Positions 32,730 to 46,600 of a stretch of DNA of 64,000 bases are shown here, one piece after another. This DNA is from Nemertoderma westbladi (lineage: Eukaryota; Xenacoelomorpha; Nemertodermatida; Nemertodermatidae), in the NCBI GenBank assembly GCA_032718475.1, contig JAUCBJ010008582.1:1-64000 (forward strand), read 5' to 3'. Position 1 is the stretch's first letter. Every line of letters begins with the position of its first letter. The notes beneath the pieces were generated by a model. It saw only the letters and a list, made by a program, of their open reading frames with translations. It did no database searches and had not been told where the DNA came from. The position numbers and the translations under genes are program-made.

Positions 32730-34765
32730 GGAATTTTTATATTCTTATTGTTGCCAAGGTAACCGCTTGCAAAGCAGGGACTGGGATCGAATAGAAATCG
32801 AATCGACTCGAACGAATTTTACTGCGTCGAAATCGAATCGAAAGATATTATTCCAGAAATCGAATCGAATCGAAAAATGACGAAATCGAATCGACAAATC
32901 GAAAGAAAATATTCGATTCGATTCGACTTTGAAAATTAGACGAAATCACAGCCTAGATTTATTTAATTAATTATGGGATTTAATAGAAATACTGTGATTC
33001 AACTTTTTTGTGATTTAACAGTCTATTTACCACTGCTGGCGTGTTGGGGGAACCAAAACAATAAACGAAAGTTACTGTAACACATGTGTTTTGTATAGGT
33101 CTATATTCTTTGAATCTTTGTTTTGACTCACCCGTGGTCTGATCCTACAATTTTGTCGGGCACGCACGCACCCCACCCCCTGGCCCCTAATGGAATAATG
33201 TACATACATATTATTTTTTGGCAAAATTTGGCCAACAGTAAATTTTAAAAATAATTACTTATTAAATGGGAAAAAAAGTACAACTTTTTTCACTATTCTC
33301 GAGATATTTTATATATTTTTAATAATTTTCTAAGTTTATTCACATGTAATACTAATTCCATTCTTAAATTGGTACTTTTTGTTTTTGGTACATTAATGAA
33401 TGGTACTGTAGAACAAAATACTGTGTAGTGTTCAAAATAAATTGAACTGTAGTATTTTACTTTATTGCTTCCATAGTTACAGCGATTCCAATTACTGTAT
33501 TCTTCAACTCCTGATGCTGCCTTACTCAATGTTAAAATAATTTAGTGTTCTTGAATATTTATTACGTAACTAGAGAGCCGCTTAACAACATAAACCAAAT
33601 ATTGGATATTAAATAATTTTTTGGTGTAGGCCTACACCGTGAACACTCTAAAGTTTCAATAACCTTTGAGTTGTGAATGGATTTTGCTCTAATTTCATTA
33701 CTTGTAAACCTTTTCTACTTCGATGCTTTTTCAACATTTGTAATAAAATGTTAGAAATTCCACCAAAATTAATTCACCAGGTTAGGTAAAATCAAAAATA
33801 ATTCGCCGGGAAAAAGTAACATCACTGCATTCCTATGGGTTACTTTTTTTTCCTAGGGAAAAAAGTACTCATTTTCTCCCGATTTGGGGTATATTCGAGC
33901 GAAAAAGTAACAATTTAAGAATAAAATTTATAATGTATATTTAATGTCAAATAATTAAGCTAATATTTAAAGGTCGAATAATCGAATCAAAGTCGAAATT
34001 TTTAACCTGAGTCGAATCGAAATCGAATCGAAAAATATATGGGATTTCGATTCGATTCCAGTCCCTCCTGGTGCAAAGTTCAAACTTTGCACGTCTGTAC
34101 TTCAAGAAAACATGGATCCTGTTCTTGATACTTGGTAGGTGAGTAAAATGAAATAAAATATATCAATTTATTTGACATTTGAATTTGTTTACATTCTCGT
34201 TGCCATGGTAATAAGAATAATTAAAAATTTGGATAATTGTTTCCAATTAAGATACAATTTTTATTCGGTTTGTCAGTAAAATATTAAGTTAAATATGCCA
34301 ACGTTTTATTTTGTAATCGTAATAATTTGTGAATCGGAGTTATGAGGGTATATGTGCCCATAGACAAAACAGTCCAATCCGAGAGCAAGACTTGTGATAG
34401 CATGATTTTTACATTCCAGAATATTAAATTTCTGTTAACAATTATTAGAACTAAATTACAGGACCCAGCCAGGTATGTAAGTTTCAAATGATATAAATAG
34501 TATATCGTAGACCAATTTCCAGCACGAGATCATAATTGCAAATTATCTTTATACCCATCACCATGGAAACGGGATTGTAAACAAATTTAAATATCAAATG
34601 TATTGATAGAATTTTATTCGCTTTAATCACCTTCTGTTCTGTACTAAATGTTAAGATTATAAACTTACATCGTCTTGAATTACAATTTGAACTCAAAATT
34701 TGAACTTTGCACCCGGTTACCTTGACAACAACAATATAAAAATTCCAGAAAGATGGTTGACTGCA
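32730..34765. mobile_element. Older inverted-repeat element split by a hAT-like insertion
   Basis: The segments about 32730-32774 and 34697-34750 are inverted copies (attctggaatttttatattc, and its complement with attccagaa). A second inverted pair lies at about 34170-34215 and 34550-34600 (ttgccatggtaa against ttaccatgg-like, plus tttgaatttgtttac). The left part is interrupted at 32775 by the hAT-like element, whose target duplication (tgcaaag) falls in this sequence. No coding frame. Confidence 0.45.
32775..34070. mobile_element. hAT-like non-autonomous element
   Basis: Left end CAGGGACTGGGATCGAA, right end (reversed) CAGGAGGGACTGGAATCGAA, each followed by many atcgaatcgaa repeats. It is flanked by ttgcaaag (32767-32774) and gtgcaaag (34071-34078), an 8-bp target duplication with one mismatch. 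CAGGG-type ends and 8-bp duplications are features of hAT transposons. About 1.3 kb with no transposase. Confidence 0.7.
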
Positions 34766-34859
34766 TTTCTATGTGAATTTAAAGGAAATATTGTGAAAAT
34801 TATCTCCTAAATATGATAAAGATCGGACCACGCTAATGGTCATCACCAATGACTGCCTC

Positions 34860-35424
34860 GGCTTATCGATTGACTGGAATCATGGATGCGGAAGTCAGGT
34901 TACTTCGGATCCTTATCGGACCTTCGGATACGTAAGGGGAAGGCGGAATCAAACGGAACCTAAGGTTCAATTATTTATGGCTGTAGTAGTACCAGCACTC
35001 TTATATGGGAGTACATGATGGGCTCTAACTGCAAAGGATACAAAATCTCTGGATGGCCCTTACTGTTAACTGCGCCGAGTTCATTGTTTCGTACAAAGCA
35101 CACATCTCCAATCAGACTCTATACAACATTGGAGGTGTTTCAATAGTCTCCCCTAGCTTGACACTTGAACGGAGCCTCCTCCGCTTTGTAGGACATTGCT
35201 TTCGCCGTGAGGAACAGCCAGTGCATAATCTTATGCTTTTGGCAGCCTCGTGGAGTGATTAACATGGTGGACAGCCCATGACATTCTTGAGACGCATCTT
35301 AAAGGACACTGGCCTTGAAGATGCGGAGGATCCAGCAAATGTCATGGGTGATAGAAGCACAGCATTCCTAATAGATATATAATATATATATATATATAAT
35401 GAAGCTGCAATGCAGCATGCCGAT
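34860..35424 (+). pseudogene. LINE reverse transcriptase C-terminal remnant
   Basis: Frames in several registers carry VQLFMAVVVPALLYGST, then AHISNQTLYNIGGVSIVSPS, then LLRFVGHCFRREEQP, the C-terminal region of the same LINE family found at 38718-41770. Stops and shifts break it repeatedly. The shared 3' end (gctgcaatgcagcatgccga) is at 35403-35423. Confidence 0.75.
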
Positions 35425-36276
35425 TAGGATACCTCTTATCTAATATGTGTACCTCGACATTGTATCATTTCTTTGAAATTAAAAATGAGATGGGTGGGAT
35501 CCTAATTGTTAAAAATTTTACTGTATTGAGGGTGATTTTTTTTACTTTTTGATGCTAATCCTAAAGGAGAATTTATCTTAGAAATCGTTTAAACGAAATT
35601 TCGAAATTTTTTTTTATTTCCAAAAGAACTATTTCACAAATATCTGTCTATCCATTTACATTTTATCTGTACAAATGATTGCGTACCGGTAGGTTAGTTG
35701 CCTTCCACTGCCGTGTCTATACCATCAAAAATACAGTGTGCAGTACCTTGTTAGTCATCTTGTAGACCTCAAGGGTGGATTTTTTATCCTAAAAACCACA
35801 GTCACTCACTAAGTAACCTTCCCCCGCAGACGCTGTGAAGACCACACGAACGTATCCGCAGTATTAAATATTCAGGTAGTCTCGACCATGAATGTTACCA
35901 CGGTTGATACACAGCCGTCGAGACGTGATATTCGCGCCACACCAATGGGGCCGACCACAACGTCCGGACACTGTAGAAAAAATTATTCTGTAATACTGTA
36001 GTACACCACAATAGCTGCTTTTGTTTATATTTGAATACAAAACATAATGTTTCATGAATACAATTTAGAAAACTAGTCATAATCATTAGTTCTTTTATAG
36101 CGCTAACGGTAAGACCTGGCGAATAGTGTTTCAATAAAGATTTGTGGGAAGAGGAACGTGTATCATTAATAATTTCATTGTCGGCGCCAACTTGACTTCG
36201 CTCTTGGTTCCTCATGTCTCAAATGCGTGATACGTTTAGTAAAATTTGTGGCCTTAATAAATTGGTGGTGGATTCA
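35425..36276. other. Intergenic DNA, no gene supported
   Basis: AT-rich; a minus-strand frame of 106 codons (36215-35895) has no recognisable features and I do not call it. Confidence 0.4.
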
Positions 36277-36579
36277 CTATTGAATATATCCTCTTCTCTT
36301 CAATATACAATAACTGTAATCAGTAATAATTAGCCACAATGTTGATAACATACCTAAAATGCATGCATAAATGATATTGTCAATGAAGTACTCAACCCAA
36401 GATGCCCTTGCGCCGAAAAAACAGAGAAAGCAGTGCCACGGTATAGCCAAAAACTCTGGGAGTAGTGGATGTTCAACATTATATGCCGTTGTAGGATATA
36501 ATTCTGGCAGTGATTGTATGATGGGATAGACCGACAGAAATATCAAAAATGTCATTAGTAGCATTTTGTTCAACATCAT
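36277..36579 (-). CDS. Possible small hydrophobic protein or exon
   Basis: 100 codons from ATG at 36579. Residues 5-24 look like a signal peptide or membrane helix (MLLMTFLIFLSVYPIIQSLP). Residues 50-56 (WHCFLCF) and 68-90 (IIYACILGMLSTLWLIITDYS) are hydrophobic. A possible splice donor (TTTTAGGTATGT) lies in the frame at about 36350, so this may be a first exon whose true end differs. I recognise no family; the composition matches the AT-rich background, so chance remains likely. Confidence 0.25.
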   Translation of the reverse strand: MMLNKMLLMTFLIFLSVYPIIQSLPELYPTTAYNVEHPLLPEFLAIPWHCFLCFFGARASWVEYFIDNIIYACILGMLSTLWLIITDYSYCILKRRGYIQ

Positions 36580-36970
36580 AGATCATTGAGGGTCTTTACA
36601 AAGTCGCTTCATTACATTTGTAGGATAAATAATGTTTAAGAAACTGTTCATGTCATACCAAAACCAAATGAATAATATATAGCGAACCATGACATACCAT
36701 ACCAATACATACAGAATTGTAGCCTAGGATATTGGCCTATGTTTATTTATTTACGTAACCAGTAGTGGGGGCTACTTCCTACCCTATGTTAAACATACAG
36801 TAGAACAAACATTTTTAAAATGTATCCTGGAACAAGGCCCTTTTAATAATATGAACTCACCACAGGTATCCTAAACAAAAACAAACGTTTTAGACCTATT
36901 TAGGTCATGCAGCCGGAATATAATAGCTAGCTTGAACGTCAAATGGAAATTTCATGTGGATATGAAAAAT
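36580..36970. other. Intergenic DNA, nothing seen
   Basis: AT-rich with no coding, repeat or RNA signal that I can support. Confidence 0.4.
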
Positions 36971-37185
36971 TAAATAATTTAATAATTAATTAAATAATTT
37001 AATAATTAATTAAATAATTTAATAATTAATTAAATAATTTAATAATTAATTAAATAATTTAATAATTAATTAAATAATTTAATAATTAATTAAATAATTT
37101 AATAATTAATTAAATAATTTAATAATTAATTAAATAATTTAATAATTAATTACATAATTTAATAATCAATTAAATAATTTAAATA
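36971..37185. repeat. 20-bp AT-only tandem repeat
   Basis: About 10.5 copies of taaataatttaataattaat; the last copies have single changes (tacataattt, aataatcaat). It can pair with itself extensively. Confidence 0.9.
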
Positions 37186-38717
37186 TTTTTGATTTTAGTT
37201 AATTGTTGATCCTCAAAATCAACCGCACCTAGAATAATTAATTATTGCAGTTTGAATGTTCTAAATCGTTAGCTAACGACGTATTTTGTCGTTTTAATGA
37301 CTAATTTTATATAAAGAATTGGCCATAACGTAAATCAATCTCAATTTTGCAAGGTAATCTTTGAATGTAGGATGATAAGATTAAACATTCGTTTCGAACT
37401 AAATTTAGAATTTATGCATTTAGTAAAATGTACCATTTTTCATATTTAAATGAAATTCTAATTGAAATTCTTAATTATTTTTTACATTGTGTGTTTGGTA
37501 TGTAATTTTGACACTGTCGTTAGCTATTAAATTCTTCACTGCACGGCCTATAGCTTAGAACGACTTGGCCGTCCCATAAATTTAATTCTGGAAATATGAT
37601 GTTTCTATTATCTGTTTCCATCACATCGAATGTTTCAATCGCACTTCATATAATATTTATATACGGCCAAGCCGGTGTTCTTCAAATACATTTGAATCAA
37701 TTATTTATCTCTAGAAAGTTTTGATACGGGCAAATGAGTAAACAAATTACTTTAAAGGGCAATGTTACAATTAACTAGAGACGGGCCTAGCGACCAGTGA
37801 AGCAATAAGTCGTAAGAGACACTACGAGTAAAGTAAAAGCTATTTTGTTCTGTCTGATAAATTAGAATGAGCGTAGTCCCGGTGTACGAACAATTTTATA
37901 CACAACTTCAAACTATAATTATTATGTTTAATCATCTAATGAATTCTAAAAGCTGTTGTGATTATAGAAGATAGAGAGCAGTTAGGGAAACGATTCTTCT
38001 GCTCTGTCAAGATTAAAAATAATAGCTGCGTTGTCATGAATTCAATACAATCGAGCCAAAGAAGTAATAAGACAAATTCGTTCTTATTTTTGTATTAAAT
38101 AAAACAAGTTGAGATGTTTCAATGTAAACCGCGATTAACAATTTACACTGTTCAATGTAAACTACGATATTTGTAATTAAATACAACAATTATATTTTTA
38201 TTATAGCAAAGTATATTTCAGTACATTTCGTACCCGTTAGTCAACAGAAAAAGTACAGTACTCTGTCTAACTAAAATTCAATCAGCTGGCCTGCCACATA
38301 ACACAGCACAGTGAGTAACCTAGTAGGTATCCCCATAGCATTCACTGGGAAAAGCTATCAGCTGACGAGGTAATACATTACAACAGTTCATGTTTGCTTA
38401 TTGTCTGGGTTAGCGTGACTGAGTAAACACAACCTTTCTTCTCTGCAGTTGAACCTATCCATTCAATATGATTCATTACTAGGCCCTGATATCATTTTTA
38501 TGAGTGAGCCCCAGCTGCTTATTGAATCTATGGCAAATTTCGTGTTACTGGGCTATTTTTCGAAATAAAACAAGTTGAGATGTTCCAATTTAAACCGCAG
38601 TTTCACAAGTAGGCCTACACATAGAAATCTATTTTCATGGTTCATGCAAAATTTCATCAAAATCGTTAGAGCCGTTTTTGTTCTAGGTCAGTAGTCTAGT
38701 CTACTACAACTACTAGG
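37186..38717. other. Intergenic DNA, nothing seen
   Basis: About 1.5 kb of AT-rich sequence. The phrase aaataaaacaagttgagatgtt recurs at 38095-38118 and 38563-38585, followed by similar aatgtaaaccgc/aatttaaaccgc sequence, suggesting an old local duplication. No gene. Confidence 0.4.
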
Positions 38718-41700
38718 ATCGGCATGCTGCATTGCAGCTGCATTTTTAAGAAAGCTGTGCCAGCTTGTCGACACAATTGCGCCGCCACAACTCCCTATCA
38801 CCCATGACATTTGCTAGATCATCCACATCTTCAAGGCCAGTGTCCTTTAAGATGCGTATCAAGAAAATCATTGGCTGTCCACCATGCTTATTCACTCCAT
38901 GAGGCTGCTAAAGTACAAGATTATGGTTCTCACGGCGAAAGCAATGTCCTGCAAATCGGAGGCGATTTTGTTCTAGCGTCAAGCTTGGGGGAACCAATGA
39001 GACACCTCCAATGTTATATAGTGTCTGGTTAGAGATGTTTGCATTGTACTTGACACAATGAACCCGGCGTAGCATTCTTGTGAATGTGCCATCCAGAGAT
39101 TTGGTCTCCTCATCAGTTAGAGCCCAGCATGGACTCCCATAGAGGAGTACTGGAACTACTGCTGCTCTAAATAATCGGACCTTAAGTTTCCGATTAATTC
39201 TCGGTGACTTCCAAATCCTGGAAAGCCTATTCAAGGCTGCCTATGCCTTTCCCTTACGTATTCGAAGGTCCTCACCTGATTTCCGGATTCATTTTCCCAG
39301 GTAACAGAATCCATCCACATGCTCGAGCACACCATCCTTAATACCTTCCAAGCCATTAATACCATACCATCCAATAATACGTGAGCGAGAGGACATGCGT
39401 AGAACATAGTCAACCACAATTATGAACAAGAATGGTGCAAGTGTGTCTCCCTGGAGGACGCCCCATAACACTTCAAATGGTTCTGTGTCACCGTCAACAG
39501 TAGACACAAATGTTGTCGAACCATCGTATACTGATCTGATTGCTGCAATAATGAAGTCAACAAAGATAACAGCGAGATGCCTGTCTTTCTTTTTTGATAA
39601 CTCTTCAATTATCCTTCTAAGTGCCAAAATGGGCTCCATGGTCCCACGACCTTTACGGAACCCATTCTGATTTCCACGGAGCAGTCTCTCAATGGGATCC
39701 CTGATGCGATTTAAATAGAATTCTATTGTATAGCTTTGCAGCAATCGATATCAATGAGATTCCCCGAAAATAACCATAGAGTGTTAGGTTGCCCTTCTTG
39801 GGAACTTGTACCAACTTATTTGTTTTCATTTCTTGTGGGACTCTTGTTGTACGGTACATGTCTACTATGATGGGATAGATGAGCTTTAAACACTCAGGTA
39901 TTTTAAAGACCTCAGAGGGAACACCATCTACTCCACTGGCACGATTGGTCTTAATGCACTTTGCAGCAGCCTTCACTTCTGCAAAGGAGATATCGCCAAT
40001 GGGATTATCTGGGAGTACAGACTCAGACACTTTTACTTCTATAAAGTTATCAGGCAATACCCTGTCATTATTGAGGAGCTTTTCAAAGTGGGCCTTCCAA
40101 CCATTGAGGCGATCGGCTGGTGATTAAGCCTTATCCTTGGTGGTTGGTTGGCTTTTCCGCCCAGTAAGCAAGTTGATGATTTCCATGCCTGGGATGATTG
40201 CCTGTTATCGCCAGCATCATTGATGGCATCAACCTGTTGGTTTAATAGCTCCTGTAGATTAACAGAGTACTGCCTGTTCAGGGACCTAGATGCAGCCTTA
40301 ACTGCATTCTTGGCCGCTGTATTCTGTTTGAGTCGGGATTCTTTCTGCGCCTTATAAAGGTCATTTCGGCACTTCTGAATTTTGTTAACAATCCAGGGGT
40401 CCCTTTTCCTGTTTCGAGGGTATACAGGAACTGTTTCTGCAGCTGTTAACTTAACTGGTTCTGTGAAGGCAGTATAGCCCTCACAGTGATCTGCCGCCTC
40501 AGAGGCAAGAACCTCATACCTGTTGCTCAGCTGTAGTGTGAAGCTGGATCTCACACTTTGTTGATGCAACAGAGAGGACCAGTCATGCCGCGGTAAGGCA
40601 GATTTCGTTGTTCTGCTAGCACGCAGACTAAGTCTTACCTTGGCCACAATAAGGCGGTGATCACTGGAGAAGGGTCGAAGTGTAAATGCATTACAGTCTT
40701 GTATAGAGCTCCTGTATTTCCGACGAAACAGAATATGGTCTATCTGGGACTTGTGACCACTGGGCCCACTATGAGTCCATAGCTTCCAGTTCGCTTCTTG
40801 AACTGGGTTCCAGCCGAAAACAATCCATTTCCAGAGATAAAATCCTTAAGATGGACGGAATTTCGGTTACCACTATTGCTATAGACCCAGGGCGATGTAG
40901 GTGATTGATGCAGACTTGCATTAAAGTCTCCCAGGAATGTTAAGAATGCATGCAGATCCACTCCATCAGTAGCTGCTTGTAGATTGTGGTAGAAATTTTC
41001 CACCTCCTCTGCAGGGGCAACACTAGTTGGAGAGTAGCACACAATCCAAACCACCTTAGGAATCTTCTTAGACAGTCTTCCAGAACATGAGAAGTGGCAA
41101 TGGATGATGCGGTTAGAGATTTAGTCTATTTTGTCCAATGCTGCATGTGCAGTTGGATTCATCAATAGACCAATTCCAACATTGCCACTATTATCTGTTG
41201 ACGCGAGGGCGAGTCGCCAACCCCCCCCCCCCCCCCCCCCCCTCCCCCATGTCCTTAATCAGAACCTCATCAGTTTGTCCAGTCTGCATTCGGTGCTCTT
41301 GAACACCCACTCGCTGATAGAAAGCTTATCTGCCAAGGCAGTCAGCTCACCTTGTCGCATTGGGGATCCGAGTGTTAGGGTGTTTACTGAGGCTAGTCTA
41401 GTGACTTGCCTCAGATTCACCAATGGCTTTGTTGGTCGGGGTGGAACATGAGAGTAGCCTCCAACTCCAGAATCCCTCTCCCCCTCACAATCTGGCCTCC
41501 CTGGTGTCCCAGGGTTTGGGCCAGAAAGGTCATCATGAAAGGGACTCAAAGAATTGTTGGCTTCTCTCTCTCTCCAGTTGGGGGTGAGACAGGCAGCCGG
41601 TCAGGAGATATCTGACGCCTGTGAGGCCGATTGTGTCCGGTAATTCCACTGGCCTCTAGTGGCCGGACCTCCGCATTTCTAATGTAATCCATAGTGGGGG

Positions 41701-41770
41701 TTGGGGGGTGCTTTTTTGCCGAGTCAGCTCTTGGGGCAAATACCACACCCTGGTTTGCCATTCCACAGGG
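38718..41770 (-). pseudogene. Degenerate LINE (endonuclease plus reverse transcriptase)
   Basis: Read on the minus strand: a Pro-rich N-terminus (41761), an endonuclease start (RLASVNTLTLGSPMRQGEL), a poly-C/G tract at 41221-41242, endonuclease motifs YSPTSVAPAEEVENFY and FLGDFNAS (41054-40740), SSDH-type end near 40660, a linker (40647-40039), RT fingers (FRGISLISIAAKLYNRIL), FVDF (motif A start), GVLQGDTLAPFLFIIVVDYV (motif B) and the C-terminal LLYGSPCWALTDEETKSLDG and RLRFAGHCFRRE. The order is that of an AP-endonuclease LINE resembling RTE-type. The catalytic FADD segment and part of motif A are deleted, and frames shift repeatedly. The 3' end carries the sequence shared with 35403-35423. 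Confidence 0.85.
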
Positions 41771-42764
41771 TAGTCTAGTCAGTGGCGTTTTTCCCTTACA
41801 GTAATCACGTCTTACGACTTGCTAACATAATGATGGTTTGATTTTCTTATTGCTGGCCTAGCCATAATTTACAATTTGCGGAGAAATAAGTTGAAAATTG
41901 AAAAACCCGTCCAAGCCAAGCAGTAAGAAGCATATTGATTGGAATTGAAATTTGAAAAAATATAGCTCAAAATTTTGAAACTTTTCATCATTTTAGAAAA
42001 TATTATTGCGGTGGTTTTAGATAAAATCATTCAACATGCGAATGTCCATATCAATATTCCGCCTCGACATTCATATGTTGTTACAGAATTGGCTTCCTTT
42101 CAGCGTTACATTTACGTCAGAACAAACAAACCTCTATAAGATTAAAGAATAACTGCGAACTGCGACGTAACAGGTGCAATAATATTGAGGGAGACATGTT
42201 TTCAAACGCATAGAGATAACGTTGTCAAAATTGTAATCGAAAGTAAAATTCCAATGTACTGGGTTGGTTATTTTTCAGCACAAAAACTACAAGTTGTGAA
42301 CAATTTTCATTAAATTTGAAAGTTACAATTTTCGGCTAATTGTTTTTCAATACAGGTTTTCTGGTGCGTAAAACCCATTGGAAAATTATTTATTTAAAAA
42401 TAATCTGTAGTATAAATGGCTGTTTTCTGTTTTAGTTTTCTACGTAGACAAAAAATGAAAAGAACAAGTAACCAGCACTTTTCACAAAATTTTGAACACA
42501 AAATTTTTAATTCACTTATACGATGCTATAAATTCACATTTTTAGGTTTTCTGGGGCGCTGATTCTAATGTAATACATTTCTAATTTGCCAGATCATTGC
42601 TAATCGTATTTTTCGGCGTAATATGGCAATTTTTGGTGCTAGCAATGTTTAATTATTCATATTAATTCGAATTCAGAACTCTCACAAACCCGTATAACGT
42701 AAGAAACAAGATTGACACAAAATCAATTGATGTATTTGATTGTTTTCAAAATTTGGAGAATTAC
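41771..42764. other. Noncoding repeat-like DNA
   Basis: About 1 kb, AT-rich. A fragment at 42140-42200 (aataactgcg...gaggtgcaata-like) resembles the inner part of the foldback arms. At about 42540-42570 it shares ttttctggggcgctga with the duplicated segment near 52720. No gene. Confidence 0.4.
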
Positions 42765-43136
42765 AATGTTCTAGAACATTGTGTATTTATTAAATAGAAT
42801 AAATGGCCTGCAGCAGAAGCAAATACATGCAAAATTCGAATGCCCATATCTCAGCTATTTCCCAACCAAGTTCAAGTAAATAATTATTCAAACAAATATT
42901 CAAAAAAATAAGGTTGAAGAATAACTATGGTGTAACGATATCGACGGAGACACTTTTTTAAACGTTTGTAGCTAAAGACCAAAAGCGAAAATAAAATTCT
43001 GGCTCACCCACTAAGGAGGAAGGAGGTGAAACTAACTCTGTTTGAAATTTCATTCAATCTCATTAAGATTTGTAGAAAAATTTGGGGGGGGGGGGGGTCA
43101 TGTACCAGAATAACGACAATATATTCCAGGACATGC
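42765..43136. mobile_element. Half copy of the foldback element
   Basis: Runs from tgttctagaacattgtg to ttccaggacatg and corresponds to the right arm of 30585-31505, including the poly-G tract (43084-43097). About 25 internal bases differ or are missing. The left arm is absent. Confidence 0.7.
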
Positions 43137-43692
43137 TCTATATTCCATTGAAACCAGAACCCCAAAAAACCCCTATTGCGCAAAAAACATGTTCAAACAA
43201 TCAATTTACAAAATTGACATATTTCAAAATTTGGTACTGGCACCAAAATTGGCACCCGGAGAAAAATACAAGTTTAAATTTATTTATATGAATTCCATCT
43301 AATAGTAAACATGAAAAAACCGGTTCAATTCAAAAATACAGATGTTACAAATCATATTTCATGAAATATAATTTTCCAAAAACGCCTCAAAAAAAGTACA
43401 AAAAGTAGGGTTAAAAGATGGTGCTATAACTTGAAAACTTACCAATATTTTTGAAAACCGTTTTCACTATAAGGAAAACAATAGAGTTTGAGGTAAAGTC
43501 ATACAGTTTCAGATTCCCCACTGCGTTTGTTTCAGAGTTATAACAAAAAAACCACGGGGGAGGGTCATATTGAGCACCCCCCCCCCCCCCCCCCCGTGTT
43601 TAATCGGGTTAACGAGCCTAAAAGATTCTCCCATTCAATATCCATTTTGTTTTGTGTGGAATTAGCCATTTTCGTCTTGAGATCATAGTTAA
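43137..43692. other. Noncoding DNA before the piggyBac element
   Basis: AT-rich; contains a poly-C run (43577-43595). The TTAA target site is at 43689-43692. No gene. Confidence 0.4.
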
Positions 43693-46600
43693 CCCTTCTG
43701 TGTCCCTCAAAATAACATACACATTAGTCCCTTGGGGTCATATGTGACCCCATGTACGAAATGTATGTGTAAGAGCACAAACACCAAACGCCAGAGTGAG
43801 TCATTTGTTCAGGCAAGAACCAGGACCATGATTTACACCGAATTACATGAAAATAGGACAACATGCCATCTATGTGTGTCCGTCTGTCTGTCCATTTGTA
43901 AATTTTGTAAACAACATAATAAAGATATATTATTGTTAGTAGTTATAATTAGTATAATTTTTAACATTTTTTTGGAAAAAATGTAGAAAATCAATAAGAC
44001 TGTCTTTTTTATGAAAGATTTCGAGGGATACTAATGCATGTCTGTCTAGACATAGTATTGTCTGTCCGTCTGTCCCACTCAGTATTTGGTAAACAGCATA
44101 ATAAATGAGCATTTCATATGTAAATAATTACAATCAGTATACAATTTCTGAAATTGTTTAGGAGACATAGACATTTACATGCAAAACTAATATACTTAAT
44201 TTACGAAATTATTGAGCAGTACAATCAATACAGATGGGAAATCCATGTTCACTACAAACAAAGTTAGTGCAAACTGAACAACATAAAAATGTCTTTATGT
44301 CCTTAGAACGATCACACTTATAACATCGCCCTCTCTTCCCCTTCCTACACTCAGTGATTGAGATTAGCTTTGTTTGGTCATTCGAAGTACTCTTGTGTTG
44401 TACTCCTTGTACTCTATCAACAATTTGTATGGCAAATGGGCAACGTGGACGGGTGGAACGCTGTCGAATCCAAATGGACACTAATTCCTGTCCTAGCTCT
44501 GTCAGATAAATTCGACGTCGGTGAAGTTGTGTTTTGTTCCATTCAGGAAAAATGTCCCTGTAAATAACACATGCGTTGTATGCTGCTATATCAATGATGT
44601 TCGAAAAAACTACCATAGGCCACCTCTTCGTACCACGCTTTACACTATATGTAGACAATGATTGATCACTGGCATCAACTCCACCTTTATATTTGTTATA
44701 TGACAGAATAATATCCGGCTTTTTATCATCACGTGAGGACAAAGATGCATCAGCATGCATTGTGCTCAACAGCGTTACAACCTTGCCGCGTTTGGGACAA
44801 TAAGAAACAATTGTACAATCTTCAGTGTGAGCAAATATGCTGCTGAACCTTTCCCGACCTTTGGTTTCCACAAATTCTGCAGGTAATTCTGGCTTATTTT
44901 TGCGCATTGTACCCACCACCGTCTGATTGCGCTTTAGAAGTTCCTGGGATAATGAGTATGAAGTAAAAAAGTTATCAACAGTGATATTTCTTCCAGGTAG
45001 ACCTTTAGTCGACTCCAATACAACCCGCTGACCTTGATTCTTCTCTACATTATCACCCTGTTTACCAGTATAAGGTTCAATATTATGAATATAGTTTTTA
45101 TCACCAGTGGTCGTAACCCAATTTTTTCAACCATAACGTGCTGGCTTGTTTGGCATATATTGACGGAATGAACATCGCCCTCGAAATGCCACCAATTGTT
45201 CATCCACACAAAGATTTTCTGAAGGAACATATGCTAGAGGTAACTGCTCAACAAATTTTGTCCATATATTTCGAATAGCTGCAAATTTGTCTAAATCACG
45301 TCGCCTTTTTGTTTTGTCATCAAACCTCACAAATCTACAAATTTGTTTGAATCGTTTCAATGACATAGTAGCGCGAAAAATAGGTCTACCAAAGTCAGCT
45401 GACCATAGCTGAGTTACATGTTCAGTGGAAGAGCGAAATACACCACCAAGAATCAACAACCCAATGTAGGCCATAAATTCATCGAATATAATGGGTTTCC
45501 AATTGTCACCAAGATTTCTATGTGCCTCATTATTTGTCATTTCAAGTATAATATTAATCATTGTAATAGTAAAAAATATATAGAAAGAGGAAAGGATATC
45601 TCTACACTGACATCGAGCATAACGTGTAGGCCCCGGTGTATTATGAATTACATTTCTTTGAGGAGTCTTTTGGGAAACATTGTATGGAGTTTTTCGCCAT
45701 GAAATCCCCTTTTCAGCGTTTTTACCTTTATGTCTTGATTTATAAAATAAAGTACTGCTACCCAATACGTTATCATCATCGGCAGTATCGACATCAGGAT
45801 CAGACTCTGTATCTGACAAATTCACTTCTTGATCGTCATCAATTGCGACAGGAGCATCAGATTCATCAGCTTCTTCTTCACTACTGCCAACTCCACCTCC
45901 TTCAGCATCACTGTCACTATCGTCAATTTCATTAGTCATTGAAAATGTGGAAAAACTGAATGGAATTCGTTGCACACGGGTCCGTACTGGGTATTCTCTT
46001 CTACCGGTAACCATTTCCACATTTTCGGTAGCTGAAGTTGAACTGGTTCCTGCTGCAGCACTATCATTCCTGCATTCTCCATATTGCAGTAATGATAAAT
46101 AATGGTCAAAGAATGTGAAAAACTGAAATATTATATTGAAAAGTGTATGTACAGTACATGTACAGCATAGGCCTAATCTCGAGAATTCAATACACAATTA
46201 TTATACAATAACATAGAATACATAGAATACATTATTATTTCCCTTGTACTCTGGTACTACCGGTACTGCGGTAGCTGACTAGCTTGCTACTACTGTACTA
46301 GCAGAAGCAGACTACAGGACAACTGGCTGACTGGACTAGGTCAGTACTGCAGTAGGTCTATACACAATACCTGAATACAGCAATACACACACACACTGCA
46401 GCACTGACACAGGTCACAGATACAGACAGCAGGACAGACAGCTTTAGCTGTAGGCCTATTGTATTTATTTGTATTATTATAATTATAGCATATAGGGCAG
46501 TAGGGTAGCCTAGGTCTGTAGGTCAGTAGGTATTTCTTATTGGCAGAATGGTGAAGGAAGGGCCTGACACCTGACAGTCGCCTCTCCAGCTCTCAATACA

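Noticed and set aside
35895-36215. 106-codon minus-strand frame as a gene
   Set aside because: No recognisable feature, background composition, no splice support.
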